Assembly (NCBI GenBank): GCA_964036315.1
Contig: OZ038488.1
Location: 62,314,754 to 62,378,753, forward strand
Source of the DNA: Acanthosepion esculentum
Taxonomy: Eukaryota > Mollusca > Cephalopoda > Sepiida > Sepiidae
Direction of reading: 5' to 3'
Length of the DNA: 64,000 bases
Part shown: in pieces, positions 57,716 to 64,000 of the stretch
Layout: each line of letters begins with the position of its first letter
Numbering within the stretch: position 1 is the stretch's first letter
Made by a program: the position numbers and the translations under genes
The notes under the pieces: model-generated
Told to the model about the DNA's origin: nothing
The model's database searches: none
What the model saw: the letters and a program-made list of their open reading frames with translations, nothing else

Positions 57716-57778
57716 TAAAAAGCAGTACGCTCAGTGAGGATGGAAACCACTATCTCATGGTCTTTGTAACTAGGTTTA
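57716..57778 (-). mobile_element. SINE-B fragment (diverged)
   Basis: GACACAAGGTCATAAAAAGC and CTCAGTGAGGATGGAAACCA resemble GGCACAAGGCCGAATTCATA and CCCAGTGAGGATCGAACTCA at 20640-20680. Confidence 0.45.
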
Positions 57779-57894
57779 CTGATTTTTAACGTTAAATGAT
57801 TATTATGCACTGGATATTCGGTGTTGCATACGTAAGGATCAAACTCGAAAATCTATGTCAACTGTACGTAACACTTGCTCTCTAGTAATCATCT

Positions 57895-58625
57895 GAGAGA
57901 CTCCTTTCTGTTTTCTGATGCTAACCTCCAGGATAATGACTCGTTTTGACTTCCCGGGCTAACGTTCTCTGCTGACATGAAAATTATACTGAAGCAGTTA
58001 TTAGGTCGGCTGCTAGGACAATTGCTTCACTCTGTCGTAGTAGATATTTTTTTCTCTCTAGAATCCATCTTAAACATTTCCTACTTTGTCCATGCTTCGA
58101 ATATTGCTGCCACATTTTGTCTAACGCTCTGGCTATAAATTTAATGATTCTTGATAAAATCTAAAGAAGGATATGCAATGTTATTGGTCCTGACCTGGCA
58201 CCCATAATTCAATCACTTTTACACCTCCTTAACGTATTTACCCTGTGGTTTATCTATAAATACATTCATGGTAATTGTTCTGATAAACTATCCTCAGTGG
58301 TACCTAGATTTTACGAATTTATTCGCCGTCCTAGATTTGAAACAAGGTCCCATAGTTTTATAGTTGAAATGGCTAGATACAACAGTGAGTTCTTTGCTGA
58401 TAGTTTCTTTTCTCGCACTTCTCGTCTGTGAATCTCTCTTCCGGCTCCATGCTTTCCAGTCAACTTTCATCTTCAAAAATTGAGATGCAATGTCAGTCGT
58501 TATCTACTGATGTCTTGATTCCACTTCTTTAATTGTTCTCGCCCTTTAAAAATGTTTTCTTTTTCTTTCATCCACGGTAATGCCTTGCGTCTTAGTGGCT
58601 TTATTGCTTTGATTAGCACATAATC
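57895..58625 (+). pseudogene. LINE-J 3' fragment
   Basis: Pieces in order: RDSFLFSDANLQDND, LTFSADMK, SAARTIASLCRSRYF (near 58005-58050), then CFEYCCHI (58090-58115), LLNVFTLWFIYKYIHGNCSD (58215-58285), a segment equivalent to VPRFYEFIRRPRF, FFSRTSRL, and CNVSRYLLM (58490-58510). The 3' UTR ends CTTGCGTCTTAGTGGCTTTA (58584-58603). Multiple stops; the palm is missing. Confidence 0.75.
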
Positions 58626-58645
58626 ACACGCACATCTGTGTGTAT

Positions 58646-58890
<245 letters not shown>

Positions 58891-58958
58891 TGGTTTTAAA
58901 AGTTTCAAATTAATTAATTAACGATAATTTACTCCGTATATACCAATCCCAAACTTGA

Positions 58959-58961
<3 letters not shown>

Positions 58962-59014
<53 letters not shown>
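58962..59014. repeat. (TA)n microsatellite
   Basis: Pure TA tract; 59015-59348 after it holds nothing recognised. Confidence 0.95.
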
Positions 59015-59019
<5 letters not shown>

Positions 59020-59346
59020 CTGAAATTTCAAACCCCCAACTGGCATTAACCGATTTTCACTTTGCTACATAAAAATATACTTGTATCTTAATTCGTCAAA
59101 TAAAGCCAACACCCGCTTAATATTTTTTTTTAATTCTCATTCCACCACCAACTTAAGCCCTATAATACTATTAGGCTTATAAATAGAGTAAATCTATTTT
59201 TTTGGGAAGTTATTCAGCATCGCTTGAAAATGGAACTGAACTTCAAATATATATACTGAAGACAATTTAATAGTTTAATTTAGGATTTAGGTTTTGGTTT
59301 CGAAACATGGAAACTTCTGTTTCGCGATGAATACATATATTTTAAA

Positions 59347-59348
<2 letters not shown>

Positions 59349-59414
<66 letters not shown>

Positions 59415-59417
59415 ATT
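59349..59417. repeat. (TA)n-(TTA)n microsatellite
   Basis: TA tract passing into TTATTATTA at the edge of the hairpin element. Confidence 0.95.
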
Positions 59418-59654
59418 ATTATTATAGGTTATTACATTAGAACATGCATATTTCCGCTAGAAAAATGCATTAATGTTTCGATGCAACATAACATCTCAGG
59501 CGGTGTTAAAATGATGGTTATAATAATTTTTAATAATACTTAAAGTTGTTATAACCATCATGTTAACACCGCCTGAGATGCTATACAGCATCGAAAAATT
59601 AATGCATTTTTGTAGCGGAACTATGCATGTTCGAATGTAATAACCTATAATAAA
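59418..59654. mobile_element. 237-bp hairpin (foldback) element
   Basis: Arms of about 104 bp are nearly perfect reverse complements. The left contains AGGTTATTACATTAGAACAT, AAAATGCATTAATG and CATCTCAGGCGGTGTTAAAA; the right contains their complements, ending in AATAACCTATAATAA. Only about 30 bp separate the arms. No coding capacity. TTA-type repeats flank the left, TAA the right. Confidence 0.88.
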
Positions 59655-59735
59655 GATTTCTAGCTCTACATTTGTATTGAGCCTTTTTTAAATTAATGTT
59701 ATGAACGTTTGAAGGTGATTCTTTCTTATTGCATT

Positions 59736-61293
<1,558 letters not shown>

Positions 61294-61299
61294 TATATA

Positions 61300-61420
61300 T
61301 CGCTTCAATCGTTATTTTTAGTAGATACTCATACTTGAGTAGACGCTCTATTTATTTATTGAACAGTATATTTATTTATTTTCGTCTACCGGCATGAATA
61401 TTCCATAAATTTCATTAATG
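61300..61420 (-). mobile_element. SINE-D body (minus)
   Basis: CGTTATTTTTAGTAGATACT, TTGAGTAGACGCTCTATTTA and TTTCGTCTACCGGCATGAAT are the SINE-D body in reverse, immediately next to the Tc1-like element. Confidence 0.7.
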
Positions 61421-61710
61421 AAGAATACGCGATTTCCGGCAGCGTATATATAATATTTTCCCGGTAATGAAACACATGTGGGTGCGTCTATTACTTTTGT
61501 ATTTTCTACTAGTATGTCGCGAATGCAGTTTGGTATGTTCCCGTGTATGTTTAAAGGAGTTAACGTGTTCACTAAGTAACTATATTCCTGATCAAACAAA
61601 ACTTAGATATAATTATATTGGTCACACCACTACATGACTATCTAGACGACTAACGTTACACCTATCTGACCATAGTTTAATTAGAACTCATTTAAACATA
61701 CACGGAAATC
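61421..61710. other. unannotated DNA
   Basis: Nothing recognised. Confidence 0.4.
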
Positions 61711-61800
61711 TAGCGATCATCTATCTAGGTACTGATCAGGATTGACGTTGCTTAACTTCGGTGATCGTACGAGAACTGGTGTTTCATTGTGACATGGTCA
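61711..61800 (-). pseudogene. 5S rRNA-like sequence (truncated)
   Basis: In reverse it carries the complements of ATCTATCTAGGTACTGATCA and TTGCTTAACTTCGGTGATCG, corresponding to the 3' and central parts of 5S, and GTGACATGGTCA for the 5' part. The last 20 or so bases of the 5S 3' end are missing and no tRNA-like module is attached. Confidence 0.6.
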
Positions 61801-62394
61801 TATTTCAATCAATTGTATATTATTGCAATAAAATATTTCTATAACTGATTCGTGTTTCCTATATTTGACGAACAAATCAATATATACACGAGTGTAGACG
61901 TTATTTATAGAGATGTCGGGCGGAAAGACTATTTCTTGTCTCTGCCTTACACGACAGCCAGCCGTGATGATATTGTAAAGACGAAAAAGTAAATAATTCT
62001 TAAGTGAAAACATTAAAAACCCAAGTTGAAAATAGCTAATAAACACTTACGGAAATTGCTGAAAACGCTGTTGGTCATGACTTCTGTCAGTTTGCTATAT
62101 TTGAAAAACTGACAGACATTCAAATTCAAGGCGATCGACTGTCAGAACATCGCTGACGTCATTAGAAATACAATCAATACAGAGAAAGGCTTGGAAAATG
62201 GCCAATCCCACTGGCATAAGAAATTGACAAGATATGAGAGGGAGTGATAACGATTCCATCATTATTATTAACTAAAGAGAAGCACCCAAACAAATTGACG
62301 GTAGGTAAAAATATACGAAGCCCAATATAACGATAAGCACACCGAGTCTGATAAGGGTATGCAAAGCATATACATTTTAACCAATTTTTTTACT
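61801..62394. other. unannotated DNA
   Basis: Nothing recognised. Confidence 0.45.
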
Positions 62395-62780
62395 AATTGA
62401 TTTATTTTTATGGCTTATCAACCCTTTGCACTTTATTTAAAGCTAGAAAAAAAATTTTTGATTGTAAGAACGTTTTTAGATACTAATGTTTTACTGATAC
62501 AAGTCCTACTATTTAATCCATAGCTTGGGTAAACGAGGTGTTTTCATACCTTTCCGAAAGGTATTTGCACGTAAGTGGATATAACGAAACCAACTGGAAT
62601 TGGAACTCGTTTCTCTGATTTCCAGTTCCGAGCCGTTATCCATTACACCATCTGCACATCCATGCTCTCAGCACCTGATATTCACAAGTGGTCACTAATC
62701 TATGTACTGACCAGGCTTGACGCTGCTTAACTTCTGTGATCGGACGAGAATCACTTTTTCAGCGTGATATGGCTGCAAGC
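62395..62780 (-). mobile_element. composite 5S-tRNA SINE (copy 2, most complete)
   Basis: Minus strand, 5' to 3'. The 5S-like module is near full length (62780-62669; GCAGCCATATCACGCTG, TCTCGTCCGATCACAGAAGT, TAAGCAGCGTCAAGCCTGGT, CAGTACATAGATTAGTGACC, ending CAGGTGCTGA). The tRNA-like module (62662-62600) has A-box GGTGTAATGGATAACGGCTC and B-box-like CGAGTTCCAATTCC. A body (about 62600-62500) and tail (CTACAAAGGGTTGATAAGCC-like, to 62395) follow. This layout is analogous to 5S-tRNA chimeric SINEs known from vertebrates (AmnSINE1). It carries two potential pol III promoters, one from each module. Confidence 0.75.
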
Positions 62781-63204
62781 CTGTAGCTAAATATTCACGA
62801 CATCGTTACTAGTTCCGGTAAAATCAGCACGTAACCTTGTAGGTGGGGTTCAGTTAGAAATACCCTCAGGTCGCGTAGCGCAATCCACTCAGACGGTATC
62901 TCACTTAGGGTATTCACAAGTATTTAGATGTGACAACAGTGTCGGCATGGCTGCTTCAGCATGCAAACTTAAAAAAGACCACTTGTTACCCAGCCAGTGT
63001 TCTTCCTCACTACTCTGGCTCATGAAATGAGATGCTACATGCGCAGTCACTTAAGGGAGATGCCCAACTGGTTAAGTTTTAGCTAATCTCTGGTACGGAA
63101 AATATATTTTGTTTAGCCCGTCTTAATTCTAAAATAAATCATAATCATGTTAGCACCTACAATCAAGTAAGATCAAAAGTCATACTTGGTTTAACATCAG
63201 GTCA
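62781..63204. other. unannotated DNA
   Basis: No gene recognised; a few GCGTAGCGC-type motifs near 62875. Confidence 0.4.

Positions 63205-63255
<51 letters not shown>
63205..63255. repeat. (ATT)n microsatellite, likely LINE-T 3' tail
   Basis: ATT repeats adjoin the complement of GGTTCAACCCGAAAAGAAAT and GTATACAACAGAGACCCAAG, which read as the end of the LINE-T coding region on the minus strand. The tail of the element on that strand is therefore (TAA)n. Confidence 0.75.
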
Positions 63256-63647
63256 TACTTGGGTCTCTGTTGTATACACATTTCTTTTCGGGTTGAACCA
63301 GAGACCTTAGGTCAGAAATGGCTTCATGACATATTCCAATGATCTTCTTTTGTAAAAAAAAAAAATAAAAAAAATAAAATAAGATCACACACATTTGACA
63401 TTGATAAAACTCTTCGTAAAGTTTGAACTGTACTTGTAATATTATGCATTTCTTTAAGGCATTGAGTTACCAGGAACACCTTCAATGAGCCTATCATAAC
63501 CTTTTCCAATCAACTCTGAGGTCTCCAAATACAATTGGAATTATTGATTTCCTAGTGTACCACACTTTCCATTTCAAGATCCTTGTATTTTGATAGTTTT
63601 TTGAAGCGCTTCAAAGATACATTGCACTCTGCTGGGACTGCCATGTC

Positions 63648-63744
<97 letters not shown>

Positions 63745-64000
63745 TCCAATACCTTTCAAAGTATCTTTGCAGATATAAGATATTCTGTACTTTGTTCAGT
63801 CTTCCGCAAATTTCTATCTCATCGATTCTAAAATTTTCGGCACGATTCCAAATGCACCTATTACTATCAGCACGACTGTATCCTTTATATTTTTCGCAAT
63901 TATAGGGCAATTAGAAGGATTTTTTTCTAATTGCACTCTTTCTTTCGCGTTAATTCTATTGTCCTTCAGTTCATTCATGTCCACCGACCAGCAGGTCATT
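63256..64000 (-). pseudogene. LINE-T C-terminal region, split by a trinucleotide array and open at the window edge
   Basis: On the minus strand 63999-63814 reads NCPIIAKNIKDTVVLIVIGA and FGIVPKILES. After the AAT/ATT array, IDMAVPAECNVSLKRFKKLS then KYKDLEMES (63650-63560). Then, in another frame, LEKVMIGSLKVFLVTQCLKE and TSTVQTLRRVLSM (63505-63390), ending WFNPKRNVYTTETQV near 63256-63300. The order (AVPxxxNVxxKxxEKxxKYxDLE, VxxIVIGAxGxVPK, LRRVLSM) is the C-terminal domain found after the RT in a widespread animal non-LTR group. No RT lies inside the window. The two IVIGA/IDMAVP parts appear in an order suggesting two overlapping copies. Confidence 0.65.
63648..63744. repeat. palindromic (AAT)n-(ATT)n trinucleotide array
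   Basis: AAT repeats (63648-63707) switch to ATT repeats (63708-63744) at one point, so the array is self-complementary. Both strands read as poly-Ile, in frame with the LINE-T segment IDMAVPAECN on the minus strand. Confidence 0.95.

Noticed and set aside
62669..62780. Functional 5S rRNA gene
   Set aside because: Too many substitutions from animal 5S, no terminator-like T run at the expected 3' end, and direct fusion to a SINE head.

Overview
The window looks like repeat-saturated, AT-rich, non-coding DNA from a metazoan nuclear genome. Very long (TA)n tracts joined to (CA/TG)n, several tRNA-derived SINE families, truncated non-LTR retrotransposons and Tc1/mariner relics together suggest a mollusc, most plausibly a coleoid cephalopod such as an octopus. 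That is inference from composition and repeat style; no host gene is present to fix the taxon. I find no intact host gene, no rRNA or tRNA gene I would call functional, no CRISPR array and no operon. Most long open frames are microsatellites or minisatellites read as protein. One 131-codon frame at 14679-15074 is the only orphan ORF I would not dismiss.

Layout. 0-10 kb: microsatellites, a 5S-like sequence, a foldback repeat, a degenerate LINE tail and a 1.3 kb purine-biased tract. 10-20 kb: LINE tails, a 162-bp TA-flanked MITE, a nested SINE with a visible target duplication, the orphan ORF abutting a composite 5S-tRNA SINE, and a TIR element. 20-33 kb: a tandemly amplified SINE tail, a foldback, the first copy of a dispersed ~1 kb segment, LINE fragments, a duplicated 265-bp segment and a 24-bp minisatellite. 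33-46 kb: triplet-repeat arrays, several LINE-J copies, a mariner relic and three minisatellites. 46-56 kb: a 460-bp inverted SINE dimer, a GC-rich island, a mariner relic with mirror-image 5' ends, and a 3.7 kb RTE-like retrotransposon relic. 56-64 kb: tandem copies of the dispersed segment with an 80-bp MITE and matching empty sites, a hairpin element, a Tc1-like deletion derivative, a second composite 5S-tRNA SINE and a LINE tail interrupted by a palindromic trinucleotide array.

How the parts work together. Truncated LINEs (three or four families, labelled here LINE-J, LINE-R, LINE-Z and LINE-T) are the likely past source of reverse transcriptase. SINE families A to D carry tRNA-like pol III promoter boxes and would have been mobilised in trans. 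TA-targeting Tc1/mariner elements and their MITEs sit in or beside (TA)n tracts. Several conserved repeat segments begin exactly at a (TA)n tract, so many microsatellites here look like parts or by-products of mobile elements. All family labels are local to this report. Assignments come from reading motifs by eye, without database searches.
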